Shown in pieces: positions 1 through 8,540 of a stretch of DNA of 41,403 bases. Position numbers and translations under genes: made by a program. The stretch is taken from assembly GCA_934394595.1 (NCBI GenBank), contig CAKRRX010000006.1:1-41403 (forward strand). Direction: 5' to 3'. The notes below the pieces were generated by a model. The model saw nothing but the letters and a program-made list of their open reading frames with translations. It was not told the DNA's origin and did no database searches. Positions within the stretch are counted from its first letter, which is position 1. Each line of letters begins with the position of its first letter. This DNA is from an uncultured Blautia sp. Lineage in GTDB: Bacteria; Bacillota; Clostridia; Lachnospirales; Lachnospiraceae.

Positions 1-816
1 ACAGAAACAGCGGCAATTCCTCATCCGGAGCTGGATCTGTCTTCTGAAAGGCTTGCAGATCACGATTTTCTTCTGAAAAATTTTTACATTATAGATGAAA
101 ACACAGACATCAGTGCAGTAGATCTGAATGCTGCTCGTTTTCTTGCTGAAGATATGCGTATTTCAAAGGAAACAGAGGGCCCGCAGATTCTGATCTATCA
201 CAGTCATTCTCAGGAGACCTTCCGAGATTCCCGGGAAGGAATACAGGCAGATTCCATTGTAGGAGTGGGGGATTACCTTACCAGTCTGCTTACAGAAAAA
301 TATGGATACCAGGTACTTCACATAACAGACAGGTTTGATCTGGCTGGGGGAGAGCTTGATCGAAATGCGGCTTATGATTATGCCAGAGAACGGGTGGAGG
401 AGCTTTTGCAGAAAAATCCCTCCATAGAAGTGCTGATCGATCTGCACAGAGATGGTGTGGCTGAAGGAAAAAGGCTTGTGACACAGATAAATGGGAAAGA
501 CACAGCCAAGATCATGTTTTTCAATGGCATCAGTCATACCATCAGCCAGGGAGCAGTGGAATATCTGCCAAATCCATACATAGAAGATAATCTTGCTTTT
601 TCTTTTCAGCTGGAATACCAGGCAGCGCTTTATTATCCGACTTTTTACAGAGGGATTTATCTGGCTGGGCTGCGCTACAATCTCCATTTGCGTCCCAAAT
701 CCCTTCTGGTGGAGGCGGGAGCCCAGACCAACACTGTCCAGGAGGTGAAAAATGCCATGGAACCTCTGGCTGATATCCTGAACCGTGTATTAAATCCTTT
801 TTCAAACCCACTCTAA
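1..816 (+). CDS. spoIIP: Stage II sporulation protein P (SpoIIP), 3' part
   Basis: The reading frame is open from base 1, so the N-terminus (signal/membrane anchor) lies outside the window; 271 codons are seen before TAA at 814-816. SpoIIP is a membrane-anchored amidase/endopeptidase that works with SpoIID and SpoIIM to thin septal peptidoglycan during engulfment in sporulation. Seen: the LIYHSHSQETF segment, matching the family's His/Glu metal-ligand motif, then LIDLHRDG, another conserved SpoIIP block, and a C-terminal LLVEAGAQTNT segment typical of amidase_3-like folds. spoIIP upstream of lepA is a usual Clostridia gene order, which supports both the call and a spore-forming host. Confidence 0.93.
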   Translation, partial: TETAAIPHPELDLSSERLADHDFLLKNFYIIDENTDISAVDLNAARFLAEDMRISKETEGPQILIYHSHSQETFRDSREGIQADSIVGVGDYLTSLLTEKYGYQVLHITDRFDLAGGELDRNAAYDYARERVEELLQKNPSIEVLIDLHRDGVAEGKRLVTQINGKDTAKIMFFNGISHTISQGAVEYLPNPYIEDNLAFSFQLEYQAALYYPTFYRGIYLAGLRYNLHLRPKSLLVEAGAQTNTVQEVKNAMEPLADILNRVLNPFSNPL

Positions 817-822
817 AAGGAA

Positions 823-852
823 GTGACAAAAGGAATTAATCTGTGTTATAAT
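823..852 (+). promoter_or_regulatory. Candidate lepA promoter
   Basis: A GTGACA -35-like hexamer (823-828) and a TATAAT -10 (847-852) are separated by 18 bases, with a TGT extension directly before the -10. It sits in the 115-base gap between spoIIP and lepA. No spoIIP terminator is visible. Confidence 0.6.
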
Positions 853-931
853 CTCTTGATAGCAAAAAATATGTTGCCTATGGGTGACACCCCCTATAAA
901 TGAAAGTATAACCAGAGGAGGAATGTCTGGA

Positions 932-2740
932 ATGACAGACCAGAGTAAAATTCGTAATTTTTGTATCATTGCACATATTGATCATGGAAAATCCACACTG
1001 GCAGACAGAATTATAGAGATGACCGGGCTGCTTACTGAGAGAGAAATGCAGGCGCAGGTTCTGGATAATATGGAACTGGAACGTGAGCGTGGAATCACCA
1101 TCAAATCCCAGGCTGTCCGTACTGTATATCATGGAAAAGACGGAGAAGAGTATATTTTTAATCTGATAGACACACCAGGACATGTGGACTTCAATTATGA
1201 GGTTTCCAGAAGCCTGGCGGCCTGTGACGGGGCGATTCTTGTGGTAGATGCAGCCCAGGGAATCGAGGCGCAGACACTGGCAAATGTATATCTTGCACTG
1301 GATCATGATCTGGAAGTGATTCCTGTGATCAATAAGATTGATCTTCCAAGTGCAGAACCGGAGCGAGTCATTAATGAGATTGAGGACGTGATCGGGCTGG
1401 AGGCCCAGGATGCACCGCAGATCTCAGCCAAGACAGGTCTTAATGTGGACCAGGTGCTGGAGCAGATTGTGGCAAAGATTCCCGCACCTGTAGGAAATGC
1501 AGATGCGCCGCTGAAAGCACTTATTTTTGACTCAATCTATGACTCTTATAAAGGAGCTATTGTATTCTGCCGTATGGTAGATGGAAAAGTACGAAAAGGT
1601 ACTACGATCCGTATGATGGCTACCGGATTTGTGGCAGAGGTTGTGGAAGTAGGATATTTTGGCGCAGGCCAGTTTATTCCATGTGAAGAACTTACTGCAG
1701 GAATGGTTGGTTATATCACTGCAAGTATCAAGAATGTTCGGGATACCCGGGTTGGTGATACCATTACAGACAATAATAATCCCTGTGCAGAAGCACTTCC
1801 GGGATATAAGAAAGTAAATCCGATGGTATATTGTGGTCTGTATCCTGCTGATGGAGCCAAGTACGGAGATCTGAGGGATGCCTTGGAAAAGCTTCAGCTC
1901 AATGATGCTTCTTTGTTTTATGAGCCGGAGACATCTGTAGCGCTTGGTTTTGGTTTTCGATGCGGTTTCCTTGGGCTGCTTCATCTGGAAATCATTCAGG
2001 AGCGTCTGGAGCGAGAGTATGATCTGGATCTTGTTACTACAGCACCCAGTGTTATCTATAAGGTATATAAGACAAACGGGGAAATGATCGATCTGACCAA
2101 TCCTACCAATCTTCCGGATCCTTCTGAGATTGAATATATGGAAGAGCCTATGGTCAATGCGGAAATCATGGTAACTACAGAATTCATCGGAGCGATCATG
2201 GATCTTTGTCAGGAGCGCCGCGGACAGTATCTTGGTATGGAATATATGGAAGAAACACGTGCTCTTCTGAAGTATAAGCTGCCTTTGAACGAGATTATCT
2301 ATGATTTCTTTGATGCGCTGAAATCAAGATCCAGGGGATATGCGTCTCTGGATTATGAGCTTTGCGGTTATGAGAGAAGTGAGCTTGTGAAACTGGATAT
2401 TCTGGTAAATAAAGAAGAAGTGGATGCTCTTTCTTTTATTGTACATGCTGACACCGCCTATGAGCGTGGCAGAAAAATGTGTGAGAAGTTAAAAGATGAG
2501 ATTCCCCGTCAGCTTTTTGAAATTCCGATCCAGGCTGCTATCGGAAGTAAGATCATTGCCAGAGAGACAGTAAAAGCCATGCGAAAGGATGTTCTTGCCA
2601 AATGCTATGGTGGTGATATTTCCCGTAAGAAGAAGCTTCTGGAGAAACAGAAGGAAGGCAAGAAGAGAATGCGTCAGGTAGGAAACGTGGAAATTCCGCA
2701 GAAAGCATTTATGAGTGTGTTGAAGCTGGATGAGAACTGA
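932..2740 (+). CDS. lepA: Elongation factor 4 (LepA), ribosome back-translocase GTPase
   Basis: LepA binds ribosomes in a GTP-dependent way and influences initiation and elongation; it acts in the cytoplasm. The protein is 602 residues, the normal family length. G1 is AHIDHGKS (residues 14-21), followed by the switch/G3 DTPGH and G4 NKID motifs, an EF-Tu domain II, EF-G-like domains, and the LepA-specific C-terminal domain ending in a lysine-rich helix. I chose ATG 932 because GGAGG (917-921) is 10 bases upstream; the frame stays open to GTG 884, and ATG 923 is too close to the ribosome binding site. The resulting [20 protein letters not shown] start matches known LepA proteins. Confidence 0.97.
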   Translation: MTDQSKIRNFCIIAHIDHGKSTLADRIIEMTGLLTEREMQAQVLDNMELERERGITIKSQAVRTVYHGKDGEEYIFNLIDTPGHVDFNYEVSRSLAACDGAILVVDAAQGIEAQTLANVYLALDHDLEVIPVINKIDLPSAEPERVINEIEDVIGLEAQDAPQISAKTGLNVDQVLEQIVAKIPAPVGNADAPLKALIFDSIYDSYKGAIVFCRMVDGKVRKGTTIRMMATGFVAEVVEVGYFGAGQFIPCEELTAGMVGYITASIKNVRDTRVGDTITDNNNPCAEALPGYKKVNPMVYCGLYPADGAKYGDLRDALEKLQLNDASLFYEPETSVALGFGFRCGFLGLLHLEIIQERLEREYDLDLVTTAPSVIYKVYKTNGEMIDLTNPTNLPDPSEIEYMEEPMVNAEIMVTTEFIGAIMDLCQERRGQYLGMEYMEETRALLKYKLPLNEIIYDFFDALKSRSRGYASLDYELCGYERSELVKLDILVNKEEVDALSFIVHADTAYERGRKMCEKLKDEIPRQLFEIPIQAAIGSKIIARETVKAMRKDVLAKCYGGDISRKKKLLEKQKEGKKRMRQVGNVEIPQKAFMSVLKLDEN

Positions 2741-2761
2741 TGGCATTTTGGAGAAAATAAG

Positions 2762-3166
2762 ATGAAAGTGAATGTACGCGTCCTGATCAGAAGGATAAAA
2801 AGAAGTATCAGAAAGAATCAGGAGGTCTGGATAAAAGGCGGGATTCTTGCAGCGATTTTGCTGGTGATCATTGTGTTTGCCGGAAGCTGTGCATGTGCCA
2901 GAAAAAACAGCGGCACAAAAGAGCCAGACGCTGCTTCTATGGGAGTTATGAAGATTACGCCTATTCCAAGTCCTACCCCAACAGAAGCGCCACGTCAGGT
3001 GAATAAGGATGCTGTGGCGCAAAGCGGCAATGTGACTATGGTCAATGAGTATCTTGTGCAAAAAGAGGAAAACCAGGGAACTGCCAGTACTTCTGTACAG
3101 ACGGATTCAGGCAGCTTAAGCGAAGAAGATACCTCAGAAGGAGAAAATCAGGATGGGACTGAATAA
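2762..3166 (+). CDS. Small single-pass membrane protein of unknown function
   Basis: A 134-residue protein not recognised. It has a basic N-terminus (about residues 1-23, rich in Lys/Arg), one strongly hydrophobic segment (about 27-45) ending in a Cys-rich GSCACARK, and then a low-complexity Ser/Thr/Pro/Glu tail. By the positive-inside rule the tail should be extracytoplasmic. The Cys pair at the membrane edge could suggest a lipoprotein, but the long basic N-region makes an uncleaved anchor equally likely. GGAG (2750-2753) lies 8 bases before the ATG. It starts 21 bases after lepA, and its 3' end overlaps hemW by 14 bases, so the three genes are probably co-transcribed. Confidence 0.75.
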   Translation: MKVNVRVLIRRIKRSIRKNQEVWIKGGILAAILLVIIVFAGSCACARKNSGTKEPDAASMGVMKITPIPSPTPTEAPRQVNKDAVAQSGNVTMVNEYLVQKEENQGTASTSVQTDSGSLSEEDTSEGENQDGTE

Positions 3167-4286
3167 GGATACACTGGAATTGTATATCCATATCCCGTTT
3201 TGCATAAAGAAATGTGATTACTGTGACTTCCTGTCAGGTCCTGTTTCCAGGGCCGGGCAGGAAGCTTATGTTTATGCACTTTTACGGGAAATAAAGGAAG
3301 CTGCCTCCAGGGAAAAAAGGCCGGTAAGTACGCTGTTTATCGGCGGTGGAACGCCATCTGTGCTGCCGGTAGATCTTATGGAACTGCTTCTTAGAGAATT
3401 ATCGGAACAGTTTCGCTTTTTACCGGCAGCAGAGTGTACCATTGAGGCAAACCCTGGTACGCTGACTGAAGAAAAGCTTGTACTGTACAGAAAATATGGT
3501 CTGAACCGTATCAGTATTGGCCTGCAGTCTCCGGTAGACCAGGAACTAAAAATGCTGGGAAGAATCCATGATTACCGGGAATTCCTGGAAAGCTATGAGC
3601 TGGCAAGACATGTGGGCTTTGACAATATCAATGTGGATCTGATGTTTGCCATACCAGGACAAAGCTACGAGGGCTGGGTAAGGAATTTAAGAACTGTGGC
3701 AGCATTGGCACCGGAGCATATTTCGGCATACAGTCTGATCATAGAAGAGGGAACGCCCTTTTTTTCCAGAAAGCTGGATCTGCCAGATGAGGATACAGAG
3801 TACAGGATGTATGAAGATGTGGCCGGGATTCTGGGGGAGTATGGGTATCATCAGTATGAAATTTCCAATTATGCCAGATCCGGTTTTGAATGCCGTCACA
3901 ATAAAGGCTACTGGACGAGAATGGATTATCTGGGCCTGGGCCTTGGGGCAGCTTCCCTGATCGGAAAAAAACGGTTTACCAATACCAATATCATGGAAGA
4001 ATATCTGAATCATTCCCGAGATCTTACCGGAATCCGCAAAGATGTGGAAATATTAGAGAAAAAAGATGAGATGGGTGAATTTATGTTTCTGGGACTTCGG
4101 ATGACAGAAGGTGTGTCAGAAGAAGAGTTTCAGGAATATTTTCACGTGTCTGTAGAAAAGATATATGGAAGAGTGATAGAAAAATATATCCGACAGGGAT
4201 TGCTGGAAAAAAGAAATGGCAGGATTTTCCTCACCAGGAGAGGGATTCATGTAAGCAATGCAGTGATGGCAGATTTTTTGCTGTAA
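3153..4286 (+). CDS. hemW: HemW, radical SAM heme chaperone (formerly coproporphyrinogen III oxidase-like)
   Basis: HemW proteins bind heme and a 4Fe-4S cluster and are thought to deliver heme; they are widely misannotated as HemN. The 377-residue protein has the radical-SAM cluster motif C17-x3-C21-x2-C24 in the context [14 protein letters not shown], followed by the SAM-binding GGGTPS segment and the C-terminal HemN-type domain. The Cys following the cluster motif in true HemN is replaced by Phe (CDF), as usual in HemW. AAGGAG (3138-3143) precedes ATG 3153 by 9 bases; the start overlaps the upstream gene by 14 bases, suggesting translational coupling. Confidence 0.93.
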   Translation: MGLNKDTLELYIHIPFCIKKCDYCDFLSGPVSRAGQEAYVYALLREIKEAASREKRPVSTLFIGGGTPSVLPVDLMELLLRELSEQFRFLPAAECTIEANPGTLTEEKLVLYRKYGLNRISIGLQSPVDQELKMLGRIHDYREFLESYELARHVGFDNINVDLMFAIPGQSYEGWVRNLRTVAALAPEHISAYSLIIEEGTPFFSRKLDLPDEDTEYRMYEDVAGILGEYGYHQYEISNYARSGFECRHNKGYWTRMDYLGLGLGAASLIGKKRFTNTNIMEEYLNHSRDLTGIRKDVEILEKKDEMGEFMFLGLRMTEGVSEEEFQEYFHVSVEKIYGRVIEKYIRQGLLEKRNGRIFLTRRGIHVSNAVMADFLL

Positions 4287-4292
4287 AAGGAC

Positions 4293-4321
4293 TTGACGAA
4301 CACCTGTTCGCGTGATATCCT
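4293..4321 (+). promoter_or_regulatory. uvrA promoter overlapped by a LexA (SOS) box
   Basis: A perfect inverted repeat CGAAC-ACCT-GTTCG at 4297-4310 matches the Firmicutes LexA operator pattern CGAACN4GTTCG. It overlaps the -35 hexamer TTGACG (4293-4298), which is followed after 17 bases by an extended -10 (TGA then TATCCT, 4316-4321). LexA bound here would block RNA polymerase, so uvrA should be induced by DNA damage. Confidence 0.85.
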
Positions 4322-4368
4322 TTTGAAAAAGAAAGTTAATTTGTACGTCAGATAGATTGGAGGAACAA

Positions 4369-7206
4369 ATGGCAGCAGAGAATAAGAAACAGTTTATCAG
4401 AATCAGGGGAGCAAATGAGAATAATCTTAAGAATCTCAGTGTGGATATTCCCAGAGATAAGTTTGTAGTTCTTACCGGACTAAGTGGTTCAGGAAAGTCC
4501 TCCCTGGCCTTTGATACCATATATGCAGAAGGACAGCGGCGGTACATGGAGTCTCTGTCTTCCTATGCCAGACAGTTCCTTGGCCAGATGGAGAAGCCTG
4601 ATGTGGAGAGTATAGAGGGGCTTCCTCCCGCGATTTCCATTGATCAGAAGTCTACCAATCGGAATCCCCGTTCTACTGTGGGTACGGTGACAGAGATTTA
4701 TGACTATTTTCGTCTTTTGTATGCCAGGGTGGGGATTCCTCACTGCCCCAAATGCGGCAAGGTGATTGCCAAGCAGACCGTCGATCAGATGGTGGATCAG
4801 ATCATGGAGCTTCCGGAAAGAACGAAGATCCAGCTTATGGCACCGGTTGTCCGCGGAAGGAAGGGAACTCATGTCAAGCTTTTAGATCAGGCCAGACGCA
4901 GCGGTTATGTCCGTGTGGAGATTGACGGTAATGTCTATGAGCTTTCCGAAGAGATCAAGTTGGATAAGAATATCAAGCATACCATAGCGGTTATCGTGGA
5001 CCGTCTGATTGTCAAGCCTGGTATTGAGAAGAGACTTTCAGATTCCCTTGAGACAGTGCTGGAGCTTGCTGACGGACTGGCAGTTGTGGATACTATGGAT
5101 GGAAATTATCTCAATTTCAGCCAGAGCTTTTCCTGTCCGGACTGTGGAATCAGTATTGATGAGATCGAGCCAAGAAGTTTTTCCTTTAATAACCCCTTTG
5201 GTGCCTGCCCGGAGTGTCTTGGACTGGGATACAAGATGGAATTTGATCCGGACCTGATGATACCGGACAGATCATTAAGCATTTCCCAGGGAGCCATTGC
5301 AGTGATGGGCTGGCAGTCCTGCACAGATAAGAATAGCTTTACCTATGCCATATTATCAGCACTTTGCAGAGAGTATGATTTCAGTCTGGATACTCCGTTT
5401 CAGGATTATCCTAAGAAGATTCAGGATATTATCCTGTACGGCACTGGCGGACATTCCGTGAAGGTTTATTACAAGGGCCAGCGTGGAGAGGGCGTATATG
5501 ATGTGGCATTTCCAGGCCTGATCAAAAATGTGGAGCAGCGTTACAAGGAGACCGGCTCCGAAGCTATGAAGCAGGAATATGAGAGTTTTATGCAGATCAC
5601 TCCATGTACAGCATGTAAGGGACAGAGACTGAAGAAGGAATCTCTGGCAGTGACAGTGGCAGGTAAGAATATTTATGAGGTGACCAATCTTTCCATTGAT
5701 AAATTGAAGACATTTCTTGCTCAGATGGAGCTTTCTCCACAGCAGCAGCTGATCGGAAAGCAGATCCTGAAGGAGATCCGTGCCAGAGTTGGCTTCCTGG
5801 CAGATGTGGGACTGGAGTATCTTTCCCTTGGACGTGCTACCGGCACACTTTCCGGCGGAGAAGCACAGAGAATCCGGCTTGCCACGCAGATTGGCTCCGG
5901 CCTTGTGGGGGTGGCCTATATTTTGGATGAGCCCAGCATTGGCCTGCATCAGAGAGATAATGACAAGCTTCTGGGGGCATTGATGCACCTTCGAGATTTG
6001 GGAAACAGCCTGATCGTGGTGGAGCACGATGAGGATACTATGCGTGCGGCAGACTGCATTGTGGATATTGGCCCGGGAGCCGGAGAACATGGTGGAAAGC
6101 TGGTTGGAATTGGTACAGCAGAAGATCTGATGGAAAATCCGGATTCCATCACCGGTGCATATCTTTCCGGACGTCTGAAAATAGAAGTTCCTAAGGAACG
6201 TAGAAAGCCTGCTGGCTTCCTTACTATCAAAGGTGCGGCAGAGAATAATCTGAAGCACATAGATGTGGATATTCCGCTGGGAATCATGACATGCATTACC
6301 GGAGTGTCCGGTTCCGGCAAGAGTTCCCTGATCAATGAAATTTTGTATAAGCGTCTTGCCAGAGATCTGAACAGGGCCCGGGTGATTCCAGGAAAACATG
6401 ATGACATATTGGGAATCCAGCAGCTGGATAAGGTGATCGCCATTGACCAGTCTCCGATCGGAAGGACGCCAAGATCCAATCCTGCCACCTATACAGGGGT
6501 ATTTGACCAGATACGTGATCTTTTTGCTGCCACAGCAGATGCCAAAGCAAAAGGGTATAAAAAAGGCAGATTCAGTTTCAATGTGAAGGGCGGAAGGTGT
6601 GAGGCCTGTAGTGGAGATGGAATCATTAAGATTGAGATGCACTTCCTTCCAGATGTGTATGTTCCCTGTGAAGTCTGCAAGGGCAAGCGATATAACAGAG
6701 AGACTCTGGAAGTGAAATATAAGGACAAGAGCATCTATGATGTGCTGAATATGACGGTGGAGGAAGCATTGACCTTTTTCGAAAATATTCCTTCCATTCG
6801 CAGAAAAATCGAGACACTTTATGATGTGGGATTGTCTTATATCCGTCTGGGACAGCCCTCTACAACACTGTCTGGTGGTGAAGCTCAGCGAATCAAGCTG
6901 GCGACGGAGCTGAGTAAGCGAAGCACAGGCAAGACCATTTATATTTTGGATGAGCCTACTACAGGACTGCATTTTGCAGATGTACAGAAGCTGGTGGAGA
7001 TTTTGAAACGTCTGTCTGATGGCGGCAATACTGTGGTTGTGATCGAGCACAATCTGGATGTGATCAAGACTGCGGATTATATTATTGATATCGGGCCGGA
7101 GGGCGGAGATGGCGGCGGTACCATTGTTGCAAAAGGAACACCGGAGGAGGTAGCATCAGACCCTGCTTCCTACACTGGACGTTATGTGGGGAAATATCTG
7201 AAATAA
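4369..7206 (+). CDS. uvrA: UvrABC excinuclease subunit A
   Basis: UvrA is the damage-sensing ATPase of nucleotide excision repair; it dimerises and loads UvrB on lesions. The 945-residue protein has two ABC ATPase modules: the first Walker A is GLSGSGKS (residues 37-44), the second lies in [13 protein letters not shown]. Both LSGGEAQRI signature motifs are present, as are CxxC zinc-binding pairs in the insertion domains ([32 protein letters not shown]). ATG 4369 is preferred over the in-frame TTG 4357, because GGAGG (4359-4363) lies 5 bases before the ATG and would overlap the TTG start. A LexA box overlaps its promoter. No uvrB is adjacent. Confidence 0.98.
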   Translation: MAAENKKQFIRIRGANENNLKNLSVDIPRDKFVVLTGLSGSGKSSLAFDTIYAEGQRRYMESLSSYARQFLGQMEKPDVESIEGLPPAISIDQKSTNRNPRSTVGTVTEIYDYFRLLYARVGIPHCPKCGKVIAKQTVDQMVDQIMELPERTKIQLMAPVVRGRKGTHVKLLDQARRSGYVRVEIDGNVYELSEEIKLDKNIKHTIAVIVDRLIVKPGIEKRLSDSLETVLELADGLAVVDTMDGNYLNFSQSFSCPDCGISIDEIEPRSFSFNNPFGACPECLGLGYKMEFDPDLMIPDRSLSISQGAIAVMGWQSCTDKNSFTYAILSALCREYDFSLDTPFQDYPKKIQDIILYGTGGHSVKVYYKGQRGEGVYDVAFPGLIKNVEQRYKETGSEAMKQEYESFMQITPCTACKGQRLKKESLAVTVAGKNIYEVTNLSIDKLKTFLAQMELSPQQQLIGKQILKEIRARVGFLADVGLEYLSLGRATGTLSGGEAQRIRLATQIGSGLVGVAYILDEPSIGLHQRDNDKLLGALMHLRDLGNSLIVVEHDEDTMRAADCIVDIGPGAGEHGGKLVGIGTAEDLMENPDSITGAYLSGRLKIEVPKERRKPAGFLTIKGAAENNLKHIDVDIPLGIMTCITGVSGSGKSSLINEILYKRLARDLNRARVIPGKHDDILGIQQLDKVIAIDQSPIGRTPRSNPATYTGVFDQIRDLFAATADAKAKGYKKGRFSFNVKGGRCEACSGDGIIKIEMHFLPDVYVPCEVCKGKRYNRETLEVKYKDKSIYDVLNMTVEEALTFFENIPSIRRKIETLYDVGLSYIRLGQPSTTLSGGEAQRIKLATELSKRSTGKTIYILDEPTTGLHFADVQKLVEILKRLSDGGNTVVVIEHNLDVIKTADYIIDIGPEGGDGGGTIVAKGTPEEVASDPASYTGRYVGKYLK

Positions 7207-7212
7207 CCCTCT

Positions 7213-7240
7213 TTGCAATTTGGGGATTTTTGTTTATAAT
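7213..7240 (+). promoter_or_regulatory. Promoter for the mreB-family leader transcript
   Basis: TTGCAA (7213-7218) and a perfect TATAAT (7235-7240) are separated by 16 bases, directly after the uvrA stop. The expected start near 7247 would leave a leader of about 180 bases before the mreB-like ATG at 7426. Confidence 0.7.
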
Positions 7241-7242
7241 GA

Positions 7243-7349
7243 TGATATCAGGGGCAAAAGGTCAAAAAGCTGTTCATGCTTGCATGATAAGGCTTTTGAA
7301 CTTGGGCCCCGCATGATGTCAGAGTCAGAGGATTTATTGTCTCTGATCT
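7243..7349 (+). other. Structured leader: nested inverted repeats of unknown class
   Basis: In the 219-base gap upstream of the mreB-like gene, several arms nest around one axis: TGATATC (7243-7249) with GATGTCA (7315-7321, one G-U pair), GGGGC (7251-7255) with GCCCC (7306-7310), TCAAAAAGC (7262-7270) with GCTTTTGA (7292-7299, one bulge), and TCATGC (7274-7279) with GCATGA (7282-7287). A further hairpin follows, TCAGAG with CTCTGA, 7325-7346. There is no U-run behind it, so it is not a plain terminator. It could be a regulatory leader, a small RNA or a dispersed palindromic repeat; no riboswitch consensus was recognised. Confidence 0.6.
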
Positions 7350-7425
7350 GTTGTTGATAAGAATGCATCCGGAGAATCTTTATTGCTCTGGGTGATGAGA
7401 AGTGTAGATAAGAAAGGGGAATTCA

Positions 7426-8415
7426 ATGCCAGCCAGTGATATCGGAATTGACCTGGGAACCAGGAACAGTCAGGTGTATTCTACCGGACGGGGGCTTGTT
7501 CTCAGCGAGCCGTCTGTGGTGGTTTATGATAAGAATTCAGAAAAGATAAGGGCAATCGGGGAGGAAGCACGTCAGATGACCGGTCATGTGACTTCCAGCA
7601 TGGAAGTGATCCGGCCTATTCGTCAGGGTGTGATCGTAGACTATATTGTAATGGAGAAAATGCTGAAATATTTTATCTCCAAAGCAATGGGAAGACATGC
7701 TTTTCGAAAGCCCAGAATCAGCATCTGTATTCCGAGTGGAACTACAGAAATTGAGAGAAAAGCTGTGGAAGAAGCTACTTATCAGGCAGGTGCAAGGGAA
7801 GTATTTCTTGTAGAAGAGCCTATTGCAGCAGCTATTGGAGCCGGAATTGATGTGACCAAGCCATTTGGAAGCCTTGTGGTGGACATCGGAGGGGGTACCA
7901 CAGATGTTGCGGTAATTTCCATGGCTGGATCTGTGGTTTCCACTTCCATTAAAGTTGCCGGAGATAATTTTGACCAGGCTATTATGAGTTATGTGAGAAA
8001 GAATCACAGTCTTTTTATCGGAGAAGAGGCTGCTGAGAATATTAAGATCAAGATTGGTACCGCATGCCAGGAAAATACTCCCAGAACGCTGGAAGTAAAG
8101 GGCCGAAATGTGATCACCGGTCTTCCGAAGGTGGTTACTCTGACTTCAGAGGAAATCAGAATCGCACTGAAGGATGCTACCAATCAGATCGTAGATGCAG
8201 TTCATGGTGTGTTGGAGAAGACTCCGCCGGAACTGGCAGCAGATATTGTGGATCGGGGAATTGTGCTTACAGGCGGAGGCGCATTACTCCATGGAATGGA
8301 TACTCTGATCGAGCAGAAAACCGGAGTCAGCACACTGACTGTGCAGGATGCCACAGTAGCTGTTGTAGTTGGAACCGGAAAATATGCAGAAGTATTGGCT
8401 AAAATGGATGAATAA
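7426..8415 (+). CDS. mreB: MreB-family actin-like cell-shape protein
   Basis: MreB/Mbl proteins form membrane-associated filaments that guide lateral-wall synthesis. The 329-residue protein shows the actin-fold nucleotide motifs: phosphate-1 GIDLGT (residues 7-12), phosphate-2 VVDIGGGTTDVAVIS, and the adenosine motif LTGGGALLHGMD. Its length is typical. It is not next to mreC/mreD, so it is probably one of several paralogues (mreB, mbl or mreBH-like); which one cannot be decided here. An AAGGGG-like ribosome binding site precedes ATG 7426. It has its own promoter and a long structured leader. Confidence 0.9.
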   Translation: MPASDIGIDLGTRNSQVYSTGRGLVLSEPSVVVYDKNSEKIRAIGEEARQMTGHVTSSMEVIRPIRQGVIVDYIVMEKMLKYFISKAMGRHAFRKPRISICIPSGTTEIERKAVEEATYQAGAREVFLVEEPIAAAIGAGIDVTKPFGSLVVDIGGGTTDVAVISMAGSVVSTSIKVAGDNFDQAIMSYVRKNHSLFIGEEAAENIKIKIGTACQENTPRTLEVKGRNVITGLPKVVTLTSEEIRIALKDATNQIVDAVHGVLEKTPPELAADIVDRGIVLTGGGALLHGMDTLIEQKTGVSTLTVQDATVAVVVGTGKYAEVLAKMDE

Positions 8416-8429
8416 ATGAAATTAGTGTA

Positions 8430-8456
8430 GGGTACTGCTTCGGCAGTGCCCTTTGT
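8430..8456 (+). terminator. UUCG hairpin after the mreB-family gene
   Basis: GGGTACTGC (8430-8438) pairs with GCAGTGCCC (8443-8451, one G-U) around a TTCG tetraloop. The following T-run is short (TTTGT), so this may terminate only weakly or mainly stabilise the 3' end, with read-through into recD2. Confidence 0.5.
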
Positions 8457-8540
8457 AAGTCCCATGTATGACGGACAGTTTTACTGTAAGTAATGTGTGA
8501 AGAAGTGAGGACAGGATCGATTACAGCAGGAGAAGAGCGG

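Noticed and set aside
5356..7050. 564-codon open frame on the - strand opposite uvrA
   Set aside because: It is a shadow of uvrA: no ribosome binding site, no recognisable domains, odd His/Cys-rich composition, and uvrA coding signals are unequivocal.
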